Part shown: in pieces, positions 29,926 through 37,844 of the stretch | Position numbering within the stretch: the first letter of the stretch is position 1 | Layout: each line of letters starts with the position of its first letter | NCBI GenBank assembly: GCA_024682455.1 | Contig: JAIKZF010000005.1 | Coordinates: 1 to 42,674, forward strand | From: Ruminiclostridium sp. | GTDB taxonomy: Bacteria; Bacillota; Clostridia; Oscillospirales; Ruminococcaceae | DNA length: 42,674 nt | Direction: 5' to 3' | Made by a program: the position numbers and the translations under genes | Notes under the pieces: generated by a model | The model's input: the letters and a program-made list of their open reading frames with translations, nothing else | What the model was told of the DNA's origin: nothing | Databases searched by the model: none

Positions 29926-30942
29926 TTATTTTTTGTATTTGCTTTTTGCTATCTTCATGATCTCGTCGATGTTGTAGGAGGGGGACGAGCTCTCGCCCTT
30001 TCCGCCGCCCGAGGAGGGCTTCGGCATATCCGCGAGCTGCGCCGGGTCGGTTATGCCCTTGTCGAGCCATGAGCGCAGTACCTTATCCATATAAGCAAAG
30101 CTCAGCTTCGACGTATTTTCGATGCACTCGTCATAAGCGGCGCCGATAAGCTCCTCGCTCAGTCCGAGGTTTGTCCATTCATCGATCATGCCGCGCTGCT
30201 TCGAGGAGAACGCCGTATTCATCCCGAACCGTCTGCGCAGGTTCATCTCTGTCGTGTGAGCGGCGCGCAGCTTTCTTATATGCTCCTCCGCCTTATGTAT
30301 ATCGGTAATGCCGTTCTCGACCCAGTCCGCGGCGACGGATTTCATATACGCGGGCGTGGCTCTGTCGATATTGAAGCAGTATTCCACCAGCATCATAGTG
30401 ACCTCACACGGCAGCCCGATCTCCTCGACAAGGATCATCAGAGTTTCCTGCTCTGAATGCTTCGGAAGTCTGCCGGAAAGGCTCTGGTACATATCAAAAA
30501 GAGCTTTCACGGCGTTGTCGCCCTTTATGGCTCCCGCTATTATCTCGGCGGGGAAATGGGTCTGCGAGTGCAGCAGAGCCATAGCCTCCGGGGTATTCAG
30601 CGAAGGAGCTTCCGGCGGCGCGGGTGAGGTCACCGAAGCCGCGGGTGCGGGAGTCGGAGCCGAGGAGACAGCCGCTGCGTTCTCCGACGGGAAGTATTCC
30701 TTTCCGTCGCAGGCAAGCACGTCGGAGCTGACCCAGTACAAAAGAGCGTCGTCAACATCCTCCTTGCTTATGCCGATGGCACCGGCTATGTTTTCGGCGC
30801 GGTGTCCGAGATCCGGGTACGCCAGCATATACAGGAGCACCTTCAGCTGCGTCCCCGAAGCGATCTTCAGGTGATCTTCCGCGACGCACAGCGGCACGGC
30901 GAAGATCTTCCTCCAGGCACCGAGATTTAGTCTGTAATCCAA
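29926..30942 (-). CDS. DnaD-domain replication protein
   Basis: Primosome-type protein that works with the DnaI loader. The protein (338 residues from the chosen start) has an N-terminal winged-helix-like part (LNLGAWRKIFAVP, QLKVLLYMLAYPDLG), a Pro/Ala/Ser-rich linker (about 105-125) and two DnaD-like helical domains (LFDMYQSLSGRLPKHSEQETLMIL and MIDEWTNLGLSEELIGAAYDEC). I choose TTG 30942 as start: it gives the family N-terminus LDYRLNLGAW and has AAAGGGA before it, whereas an upstream in-frame GTG at 30990 lies at the promoter. Heads the dnaD-dnaI-der transcript. Confidence 0.9.
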   Translation of the reverse strand: MDYRLNLGAWRKIFAVPLCVAEDHLKIASGTQLKVLLYMLAYPDLGHRAENIAGAIGISKEDVDDALLYWVSSDVLACDGKEYFPSENAAAVSSAPTPAPAASVTSPAPPEAPSLNTPEAMALLHSQTHFPAEIIAGAIKGDNAVKALFDMYQSLSGRLPKHSEQETLMILVEEIGLPCEVTMMLVEYCFNIDRATPAYMKSVAADWVENGITDIHKAEEHIRKLRAAHTTEMNLRRRFGMNTAFSSKQRGMIDEWTNLGLSEELIGAAYDECIENTSKLSFAYMDKVLRSWLDKGITDPAQLADMPKPSSGGGKGESSSPSYNIDEIMKIAKSKYKK

Positions 30943-30992
30943 AAATTCTATCCCTTTCAGAAATTTATTACGCGAAATGCGCATATACACAC

Positions 30993-31021
30993 ATTATATC
31001 ACATATAGAAGAAAAAAGCAA
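30993..31021 (-). promoter_or_regulatory. Promoter of dnaD-dnaI-der
   Basis: On the minus strand TTGCTT (complement of 31016-31021) and TATAAT (complement of 30993-30998), spacer 17 bp. It lies in the first copy of a 94-bp duplication; in the second copy the -10 box reads TATAAG, so a weaker second promoter may exist 94 bp upstream. Confidence 0.65.
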
Positions 31022-31181
31022 TGGGAGAAGAGGATAAAAATTACATAAATACTATCCGAGGTATTATTGGGGGCGCGGGCTCCGCGCTTATATCACATAT
31101 AGAAGAAAAAAGCAATGGGAGAAGAGGATAAAAATTACATAAATACTATCCGAGGCATTATTGGGAGCGCGGGCTCCGCGC
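30994..31181. repeat. 94-bp tandem duplication
   Basis: 30994-31087 and 31088-31181 are almost identical: I see two differences (GGTATT/GGCATT and GGGGGC/GGGAGC). Each unit ends in the hairpin GCGCGG-GCT-CCGCGC. It fills most of the 369-bp gap between the dnaD start and the lipoprotein gene. Because 94 is not a multiple of three, and because the ORFs inside have no ribosome binding site, the unit is not coding. Confidence 0.95.
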
Positions 31182-31243
31182 TTATAACTGCTTGCAGGAA
31201 TTGCCGTGAGCGGAAATTATTTCAGGGAATTGCTGCTGTAATG

Positions 31244-31272
31244 TTGACTTTTGTCGTTTTTTATGATAAACT
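31244..31272 (+). promoter_or_regulatory. Promoter of the SGNH lipoprotein gene
   Basis: TTGACT (31244-31249) and TAAACT (31267-31272) with a 17-bp spacer, 40 bp before the start codon. Confidence 0.65.
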
Positions 31273-31311
31273 ATTAACATTGAAACTACCTAAAAAGGCG
31301 GCGATATAAAA

Positions 31312-32403
31312 ATGAAGAGAAAGCCCGCATATAAAGCGTTCGTGATGCTCCTGTCAGCGGTCATGGCGCTCGGGAGCTGCTCGCAGGATATTTCCGGCAG
31401 TATTCCCGCCGCGGCGACCGTGAATATCCCCGAGGAAGTGACCTCATCTACTGCTGCCGCGACCGAAGCAGTTACAGAGAAGACCACCACAACTACCGAG
31501 AAAACGACCGTCGTTACCACAACGTCCGAGACCACGACCACCGAAGCCGAAACGACTGCCGAGTCCGCGACCGAGCCTCCGGAGACAGTTCAGACTCAGG
31601 TGAGCGAGGAGCTGGTCGAGACATATAAAACCTACGTGATGAGCGACGCGTACAATGATTTCATATCAAAATGCGTATTCGTCGGAGACAGTATATGCAG
31701 CGGCTTTAAGGCATACGGCATTCTTCCTCCGAAGAACGTGCTCGCTCAGGGCAATGTCGCGGCAAGGAGCATCTACGATTACACGTTCAAGGTGAACGGC
31801 GACGAGATGTCCATACTTGCGGCTCTGCTGGAGCTTAAGCCCGAATATGTGGTATTCTCCATGGGAATGAACGATGTGAATATGACGTCGGAGCAGACCT
31901 TCTGCGAGAACTACGGCGAGCTTCTTTCGCAGGTCGAGAGCTTCCTGCCGGACGCCACTCTGATAGTGTGCTCGATAACACCCATAACCTACGGCGAAAG
32001 CGGAAAGCTCTTCACATACCCGTCGAATATCGACAGCTTCAACGCCGCTCTTAAAGAATACCTTGACGCAAGCGAGAAGTGGATATACTGCGATATCACG
32101 CATGATATGAAAAACTCGCTGAACCTTCTCAAGTCCGCGTACCTCGGCTCTCCCGACGGCGTGCATCTGGCTCCAGACGCGTATTACGCGATAATGTACC
32201 AGATCTGCGAGCGTATGGTGGACGGCAGGATATACAACGCCGACGGCACTCTCGCCGAGACCGAGCCCGCCGAAACAACGACAGCTCCGACCGAGACCAA
32301 GCCCGAGACAACGAAAAAGACTTCCGAAAAGACAGACAAGACTCCGGAAAGCGATACCGACGACAGCCTTTCGGGTACTATAATAATAAGCGACGAAGAC
32401 TGA
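31312..32403 (+). CDS. SGNH-hydrolase lipoprotein
   Basis: A 363-residue predicted lipoprotein with an esterase-type domain, exported and anchored to the outer face of the membrane. The signal sequence ends in the lipobox ALGSC (Cys 23). Residues about 35-95 are a Thr/Glu/Val-rich linker (many TTT and ETT runs), a probable spacer through the wall. The SGNH domain follows: block I FVGDSICSGF, block III-like VFSMGMNDVNM, and a C-terminal SPDGVHLAPDAY with the catalytic Asp/His. A second Thr/Lys/Glu-rich tail ends the protein. Possible substrates are acetylated cell-wall or dietary polysaccharides; the sequence does not decide. No terminator is visible before the next gene's promoter. Confidence 0.87.
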   Translation: MKRKPAYKAFVMLLSAVMALGSCSQDISGSIPAAATVNIPEEVTSSTAAATEAVTEKTTTTTEKTTVVTTTSETTTTEAETTAESATEPPETVQTQVSEELVETYKTYVMSDAYNDFISKCVFVGDSICSGFKAYGILPPKNVLAQGNVAARSIYDYTFKVNGDEMSILAALLELKPEYVVFSMGMNDVNMTSEQTFCENYGELLSQVESFLPDATLIVCSITPITYGESGKLFTYPSNIDSFNAALKEYLDASEKWIYCDITHDMKNSLNLLKSAYLGSPDGVHLAPDAYYAIMYQICERMVDGRIYNADGTLAETEPAETTTAPTETKPETTKKTSEKTDKTPESDTDDSLSGTIIISDED

Positions 32404-32466
32404 TTTTCGTGGAACATCTGTGGAACTTCCGCCTGAAAAATTTTTGAAAAAAATTTAAAAAAACAC

Positions 32467-32495
32467 TTGCATTTCACTATATGTTGTGGTATAAT
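32467..32495 (+). promoter_or_regulatory. Promoter of the small NrdD-tail-like gene
   Basis: TTGCAT (32467-32472) and TATAAT (32490-32495), spacer 17 bp; the leader would be about 95 bases. Confidence 0.72.
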
Positions 32496-32596
32496 ATAAA
32501 AGCAGTCACGAAATGTAGAGGTATAATGTTCATATCAGACAAATTTCTACGTTCATATACAGCTCAAAAACACAACATTCAGGAGGAAATCGCAAA

Positions 32597-32905
32597 ATGA
32601 AAAACGTTCAGATCACGACTACCGGCGGAATACTTTCGGACACAGAGGTGCAGGCTTATGTTGACAGGGGCAGGGAACTGAAGCCCGGTCAGAAGCTCAT
32701 CGCACTTGATATAGCACTCGACGGCGATTATGTGGATCTTTCCTATCAGTACGAAGCAAGACCCTTTGAGCGTATCAGACGCATCACCGGCTATCTGGTG
32801 GGCACGCTGGATCGCTTCAACAACGCAAAGAGAGCGGAGGTACTCGACCGCGTTACACATGAAGTCGTTGATGACTGCGAGGATGTGTACGTTGACGCAG
32901 TCTGA
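32597..32905 (+). CDS. Small protein resembling the C-terminal part of NrdD-like proteins
   Basis: A 102-residue acidic cytoplasmic protein with a good start (AGGAGGAAAT before ATG). Residues about 55-92 (RPFERIRRITGYLVGT, DRFNNAKRAEVLDRVTH) resemble a segment found near the C-terminus of class III (anaerobic) ribonucleotide reductase and in small proteins annotated after it. The paired zinc-binding Cys of the NrdD tail are missing; only one Cys is present. It has its own promoter and terminator and no nrdD gene nearby. Assignment is from memory of the motif, so it is tentative; the gene itself looks real. Confidence 0.6.
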   Translation: MKNVQITTTGGILSDTEVQAYVDRGRELKPGQKLIALDIALDGDYVDLSYQYEARPFERIRRITGYLVGTLDRFNNAKRAEVLDRVTHEVVDDCEDVYVDAV

Positions 32906-32930
32906 TCGTACCTGAAAAAAATAAGACATG

Positions 32931-32967
32931 AAAAAGGCGCTTCCCGGTTGGAGAGCGTCTTTTCTTG
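32931..32967 (+). terminator. Terminator after the small gene
   Basis: GGCGCT (32936-32941) pairs with AGCGTC (32954-32959), one wobble, then TTTTCTTG. Modest stem; a stronger terminator lies 60 bp further on. Confidence 0.6.
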
Positions 32968-33025
32968 TGTGCCTGAAAAACTGCCCGGTGAACGGGACGA
33001 TTTCAGCAGTACATAAACAAACATT

Positions 33026-33066
33026 AGCCCGAACGGTATAACCGTTCGGGCTGTACTTGTTTTTTA
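33026..33066. terminator. Strong convergent-gene terminator
   Basis: AGCCCGAACGGT (33026-33037) pairs perfectly with ACCGTTCGGGCT (33041-33052) around ATA. A T-rich run follows at 33056-33066. It lies between the small gene (plus) and the GGDEF/EAL gene (minus) and could serve either side, better the plus strand. Confidence 0.85.
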
Positions 33067-33145
33067 TACTGCTATCATTTCTGTGTGCGGGCATATTGAC
33101 GAGATCATAGCCGACAAGATAATACAGACAGGAACGGATCCGGTA

Positions 33146-36100
33146 TCAGGGGATATAAACGCAGAATTCTTCCTCTGTGCTGTCACGTTCCGCAAAGTAT
33201 GTGTATTTATCGTTGTCGGAGTAGAAGGTCCTCTCATAGCGGACATCATTCGTCAGCTTCTCGCAATGCAGAGGCTGGTCGAAAATGTTCACAGCGCTGA
33301 TCTGATCCTTCTGTGCCGGAATGACATTTCCGCCTGTGATGACGGTGCGGCAGTCGGCGGAGCCGAACTGCTTGATGTTGCCGGACAGTATCTTGACGGT
33401 GACCGTTCCGCCGGAAATGCGTGTTACACCGCTGCCGTCGGAGCTTCCGTAGCCGGAAACTGTATCGCCCTCACCGTACGCGATCACCTTTCCTGCGGAG
33501 CAGGTGATATCGCCATATCCGTGAAGCGAGCCTATGCATACGGCTGTATCTCCGTGAACGACCGCCGAGGTATAACCACCTGTGATGTTCACCTCTGCCG
33601 TGCCTTTGTTCAGAACACCGAGAGACGCGCACAGTTCTCCGTCTGCCTGAAGCTCCAGCTTACCGCAGTTATTCACAACGGTATCGCCGTCTATCGAGCC
33701 GAGAGCCACAGCGGACTTGCCGGAGCAGTGAGAAACGATGCTGCCGGTCTCGCCGATCTCAATAACGCTCTTTCCTCTAACGCTGCCTATGCCAAGAGAC
33801 TCGACGCACTGCGAGTTGATCGTGGTGGTGCCGTTCAGGAACTTGAGCGCGGTATTCTCGCCGGGCGCACCGCCGCCGATACCGACGCCCTTGTCTATGA
33901 ACAGCTCGACCGTGACATTGCCGGTCTGCGCAAAGGTTATGTTTCCGTAAGTCCCGTCATAGCCGCTTCCGATACCTGCGCCTCCGTTGGTCTTGAGCGA
34001 GACCTTCAGGCTGCCGTCGCCCCTGAATTCAAGAGAGGAGTTCTCCGGTACCGATATGCCGTTTTTCAGGATAGTGTTCTTGCCCTCCAGCGTAAGCACG
34101 GTCCTGCTGTTCTTACCGAGTCTTACGGCGGGTTTTTCCGCAGACCGCAGGCATACGTCGCGGAAGGTGAGGCTGATATCCGTGTCGTCCTCGATGATTA
34201 TCGGCAGTTCGACCGCGGAATCCATTTTACCGATGATACGGACGTTGCCCTTGCAGATTATTATCGAGCCGTATTTCTGGAGAGCGAGCTCGTAGAGGTC
34301 GATGGTCGCGTCTCCGTTCACGATATAGTGCATAAGGTCGCTGCCGTATCTGGAAACGATGATATTCTCGTTTATTATCTCATTGCGTATATCAATGGGG
34401 AGCTCACCGATAGGATCGGGCGCGGGGCGTGCTGTGTAGAAGCCTTGTATCAGGTCGACGCCGAACTCTATGACCTTTTTCATTTCCTCGTAGGTCTCAA
34501 CGCCCTCGGCGAGCACTTTGATATTGTTTATCCGCGCGAATTCTATCGTGCTCTTTACGAACATCTGCTTGTTCTGATCGTTCTGGATATTGGAGATGAG
34601 GAAGCGGTCGATCTTGATGATATGCGGCGAATAGCGCAGCAGATTGACAATATTTGAATGTCCCGTTCCGTAATCGTCTACGGCGATCCGGTTCTGTGTA
34701 TCCGAGTCATCATCGTCGTCGGAAATGCTTCCCAGATAGCGTATCGAGTCAAGCTCGGCATCCGATACCGTACCCTGTTCGGTGATCTCAAAGACGAAAT
34801 TCCGCATATACTGACTGTACTTGGTCTTGAGCTCGACCAGATCCTCGTTTTTGAGGAAGTTCCCTGGTATGGTATTTATGAACACTTTAGCGCCCCTGAA
34901 CATTTCATTGTCCTTGGCGTAGCGCTCCATGACATTGAACAGGGTGGCGCGCTCGATGTTGTAGAGCATATTGTATTCTTTGGCGACATCGAGTATCTCC
35001 ATGGGGGACATCTTTATCCCGCCCGCTGAGCGCATAAGAGCCTCATAAGCGTAGATATCGCCGGTCTTTGCGTCAATGATAGGCTGGAAATAGTAGGTGA
35101 AGAGGTTTTTCTCAACGAGTATCATGAACTCGTTGTACATATCCTTTACGTTCTTTTCGGCAGCGGCGGGCTTATCCTCCTTGACGGCGGCGGTAAGGCC
35201 GTTTTTCACCTTGGTCATATACATCTCGGCATTCGCGAGCTTGATAAGGCTGCTCAACGAGCTGTTCCAGCCGCTGTTGGCAGTGGTGCAGCCGCAGTTG
35301 ACCTCTATCGCGTAGCCCTTTTCGTTGCTGGAGTTGTAGCCCTCTATGACTCCGTAGAACACCGCGACAGCGTTGTCGATGAGCATAGAGACCTCGTTCT
35401 CGTCGTCGACATAATTGATAACAACGAACTCATCGGTGCCGGAGCGCGCAATGAAGCCGTTATCCTTGTTCGCGAGGCTTAGAGCGTCCGCCACAAAGCG
35501 TATCGAGGTCTCGATCTCCTCTATGCCGAAGTTTTCATAGATGTATTTGTACTGCGGAATATGATAAACTGAGACAGTAACCGTCTTTTTGTGGTTCTCT
35601 TCCACGTCGCTGAATTCGGTGAACCACTTCGCGAGCCCCTTCAGGTTCGCAAGTCCGGAAAGCGGATCTATGAACATCGCGTTCTGCATACTGTTCTGTA
35701 TACGCTGCTTGTACAGTCTGTTTATCAGAGCACCGAACGCTATGTTCATTATTTTGGAGACGCGGAACACCTTGTGTGTGGTGTTCGGTATGTCATTGGT
35801 CTTGACCGCGTAGTATCCGCAGGTCTCGGCGTTCATATATATTGGGGTCAGAATATAAAGGGTGTCGTCATTGAGCCACGCTTCAAGATCGGGGACCATT
35901 TCAGAAACAGGGAAGCGCCCCTGTCTGCCGTTCTTGTAATCCTCCGCGCGCGAGGTCACGACTATGAGCTCGTTCATAGCCTGTTCGGTCTGCTTGTCGC
36001 CGGTTTTGCCGAGCGACGCCATTATAAAGTCCTCGTTGAGGCAAACGCCGGAGTTTGGAAGTATGTAGTTCCGCAGCACCGAACCGAGCATATTTAGATT

Positions 36101-37087
36101 TTCACAGTCAAGTATCTGATCCGCGAGCGAATAGATATGCTTTTCGTGCTGCTGGATCTCCTGCGTCATCTTATACAGGAAGCTCGCGCGTCTGCGGAAA
36201 TCAATAGCCATGCCGTTTACGCAGCCGCAGGACTCACCTATGTACGCCATATACGTCTCCGAGAAGGCTCCGGGCTGAACGGTCCCGTTGAGACTGCCGT
36301 TGATAAGCCTTATGGTCAGTTCCGCGAGATAGGGTATATCCTCCTTGCAGGTAGTAAGGCGGGGCATGAAGTATTCGGCGGAAACAAGTCCGTCAAAGCC
36401 CGTGACCTTAATGTCGGACGGCACGATGTATCCGTTTGAGCTCAGCTCCTCGCAGACTGCCATAGCCATATTGTCGTTCGCGCATAAAATGGTATCGGGC
36501 AGGGCACGGCCGCTGCGCAGATAATCCTGTACAGCCATTCTCGCGGGGATATCCCAGTATTCGCCGTACATGACGTTCTCTTCCGGCAGATCGAGGTCGT
36601 GTTTGGCAAGCGTATCTTTTACTATTTTCAGGCGCAGCTCTGTCTCGGGGTCATCGTTGCGTCTGCCGCCGATGAAAAGGAAGGATTTTGACCCATGGTC
36701 GTTTATCATGTGCTCGATGACCTGTTTGTAGGCTGACGAATAGTCCGGGTGTATACAGCAGCAGCCCTCATGGTCTCCGTGAACAAGTATCACGGGTACG
36801 CCGAACTTTCCGGCTTTTGCGATGATATCTTCTTTGAGCTGTTTGTCATATATGCTTTCGCAGAGTATGACAATGGCGTCGAGTATGTCATAGTTGATCG
36901 TATCGAATATCTTTTTCGAGCCCTGATCGTTCAGGTCTCCGAAGTAAAGATCGCGAAGGCTGTTGAATATGATGAGCTTATAGTCGTTGTCCAGCGCAAA
37001 TCTGTGCAGATTTGAGATATAATCGGTACCGAACTCATCCTGTATCTTGGAGAGACATACTCCTATGATTTTTCTGTTGTTGATCAA
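33146..37087 (-). CDS. LacI-type sensor / degenerate GGDEF / EAL / beta-solenoid protein
   Basis: A 1313-residue protein with no signal peptide or membrane segment. Residues 5-285: periplasmic-binding/LacI-type sugar-binding domain without a DNA-binding part (LCANDNMAMAVCEELSSNG, VPSDIKVTGFDGL). 290-465: linker, partly coiled. 470-630: GGDEF domain, degenerate: the signature reads SGTDEF (549-554) and the metal-binding DxD...FKxxND region reads HIPQYKYIYE (509-518). 655-890: EAL domain with all key motifs: EAL 682-684, Asn 738, EITE 767-770, DDYGTG 804-809, KID 825-827, AEGVE 860-864, QGF 881-883. 945-1260: short repeated strands (AGIGSG, GNITF, GVGIGGG) like a beta-helix of the Cthe_2159 kind. 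Likely a c-di-GMP phosphodiesterase controlled by a ligand. Start TTG 37087 after GGGTGAT. Single-gene unit. Confidence 0.85.
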   Translation of the reverse strand: MINNRKIIGVCLSKIQDEFGTDYISNLHRFALDNDYKLIIFNSLRDLYFGDLNDQGSKKIFDTINYDILDAIVILCESIYDKQLKEDIIAKAGKFGVPVILVHGDHEGCCCIHPDYSSAYKQVIEHMINDHGSKSFLFIGGRRNDDPETELRLKIVKDTLAKHDLDLPEENVMYGEYWDIPARMAVQDYLRSGRALPDTILCANDNMAMAVCEELSSNGYIVPSDIKVTGFDGLVSAEYFMPRLTTCKEDIPYLAELTIRLINGSLNGTVQPGAFSETYMAYIGESCGCVNGMAIDFRRRASFLYKMTQEIQQHEKHIYSLADQILDCENLNMLGSVLRNYILPNSGVCLNEDFIMASLGKTGDKQTEQAMNELIVVTSRAEDYKNGRQGRFPVSEMVPDLEAWLNDDTLYILTPIYMNAETCGYYAVKTNDIPNTTHKVFRVSKIMNIAFGALINRLYKQRIQNSMQNAMFIDPLSGLANLKGLAKWFTEFSDVEENHKKTVTVSVYHIPQYKYIYENFGIEEIETSIRFVADALSLANKDNGFIARSGTDEFVVINYVDDENEVSMLIDNAVAVFYGVIEGYNSSNEKGYAIEVNCGCTTANSGWNSSLSSLIKLANAEMYMTKVKNGLTAAVKEDKPAAAEKNVKDMYNEFMILVEKNLFTYYFQPIIDAKTGDIYAYEALMRSAGGIKMSPMEILDVAKEYNMLYNIERATLFNVMERYAKDNEMFRGAKVFINTIPGNFLKNEDLVELKTKYSQYMRNFVFEITEQGTVSDAELDSIRYLGSISDDDDDSDTQNRIAVDDYGTGHSNIVNLLRYSPHIIKIDRFLISNIQNDQNKQMFVKSTIEFARINNIKVLAEGVETYEEMKKVIEFGVDLIQGFYTARPAPDPIGELPIDIRNEIINENIIVSRYGSDLMHYIVNGDATIDLYELALQKYGSIIICKGNVRIIGKMDSAVELPIIIEDDTDISLTFRDVCLRSAEKPAVRLGKNSRTVLTLEGKNTILKNGISVPENSSLEFRGDGSLKVSLKTNGGAGIGSGYDGTYGNITFAQTGNVTVELFIDKGVGIGGGAPGENTALKFLNGTTTINSQCVESLGIGSVRGKSVIEIGETGSIVSHCSGKSAVALGSIDGDTVVNNCGKLELQADGELCASLGVLNKGTAEVNITGGYTSAVVHGDTAVCIGSLHGYGDITCSAGKVIAYGEGDTVSGYGSSDGSGVTRISGGTVTVKILSGNIKQFGSADCRTVITGGNVIPAQKDQISAVNIFDQPLHCEKLTNDVRYERTFYSDNDKYTYFAERDSTEEEFCVYIP

Positions 37088-37158
37088 GCGATATCACCCG
37101 TTCTTCCATATTTGTATCAGTAATAAGTAAGATGAAAGAGTACGCAAATTTTCATTAT

Positions 37159-37187
37159 ATTATAACATATTTTTTTCATATTGTCAA
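37159..37187 (-). promoter_or_regulatory. Promoter of the GGDEF/EAL gene
   Basis: On the minus strand TTGACA (complement of 37182-37187) and TATAAT (complement of 37159-37164), spacer 17 bp, a near-consensus promoter. The leader is about 65 bases. Confidence 0.82.
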
Positions 37188-37235
37188 TAATAATAATAGC
37201 TAAATTGCACAAAAATATAGCCGCTGAGTGTACAG

Positions 37236-37264
37236 TTGACAAAAGCTTGTATTTGTGGTATAAT
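37236..37264 (+). promoter_or_regulatory. Promoter of the zinc-ribbon membrane protein gene
   Basis: TTGACA (37236-37241) and TATAAT (37259-37264) with a 17-bp spacer. It is divergent from the GGDEF/EAL promoter, about 50 bp away. Confidence 0.85.
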
Positions 37265-37340
37265 CAAATCAGGCAATGAAAAATGCAGGCACTTCGGAAG
37301 CGTTTATTCCGGATATACAGGCAGGCAGAAAGGAAACGAT

Positions 37341-37787
37341 ATGAAAAAATGCATTAACTGCGGAAAGGAAAACAGAAACGAAAATCAGTTCTGCAGCACC
37401 TGCGGCGGAACAAGCTTTGAGGCTCCGTACAGCACTGACGAGCCGGCAGCGGTTCCTCCGCCTCTTCAGACCCCGCCTCCGGCATATCAGACCCCGCCGG
37501 TGATGATGGGACCTCCCCCCACGGTAAAGAAGCCCTTCACCTTATTCGACGTACTTACGATACTCGGCTTTGTGTCGTCGCTCGTAGGTCTGGTGCAGAT
37601 ATGGGTAGTTCTTGAACCGCTGGCTCTGGCAAGCTCCGTACTCGGTTTCTTCAAGGGCAACCGCAGCAAGGGTCTCGCAGCCGCGGGCACAGTCATCGCG
37701 GTGATCGCTTTCATAATCCGTCTTTTCATGACGCTGTACAACAACAATATCATCGGAAGATGGGCTATCGAGGGCGCGTTCAAATAA
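37341..37787 (+). CDS. Zinc-ribbon membrane protein
   Basis: A 148-residue protein with an N-terminal zinc ribbon (CINCGKENRNENQFCSTCGG, four Cys), a Pro-rich linker (about residues 35-60, PPPLQTPPPAYQTPP) and two hydrophobic segments (about 72-100 and 108-130) linked by GFFKGNRSKGLAAAG. This resembles DUF4190-like proteins of Firmicutes; function unknown. The start ATG 37341 has AAAGGA before it; an in-frame start at 37236 would begin inside the promoter. Monocistronic, convergent with pnp. Confidence 0.8.
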   Translation: MKKCINCGKENRNENQFCSTCGGTSFEAPYSTDEPAAVPPPLQTPPPAYQTPPVMMGPPPTVKKPFTLFDVLTILGFVSSLVGLVQIWVVLEPLALASSVLGFFKGNRSKGLAAAGTVIAVIAFIIRLFMTLYNNNIIGRWAIEGAFK

Positions 37788-37824
37788 GAAAAAAATATCC
37801 CCGCGGAACTTCGGCTCCGCGGGG
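37788..37824 (-). terminator. Terminator of pnp
   Basis: CCCCGCGGA (37799-37807) pairs with TCCGCGGGG (37816-37824). On the minus strand a long T-run follows (37788-37798), so it ends the rpsO-pnp transcript; it may also help end the convergent gene. Confidence 0.9.
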
Positions 37825-37844
37825 AATTACTTATTTCCGGAAAA

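Noticed and set aside
31115-31309. 64-codon ORF starting in the second 94-bp repeat copy
   Set aside because: No ribosome binding site; the matching ATG in the first copy leads into a different frame and soon stops; it runs across the promoter of the lipoprotein gene.
33146-37087. The large protein as a LacI-type transcription factor
   Set aside because: It begins directly with the first strand of the sugar-binding domain (NRKIIGVCLS); there is no helix-turn-helix before it and the upstream bases hold the promoter.
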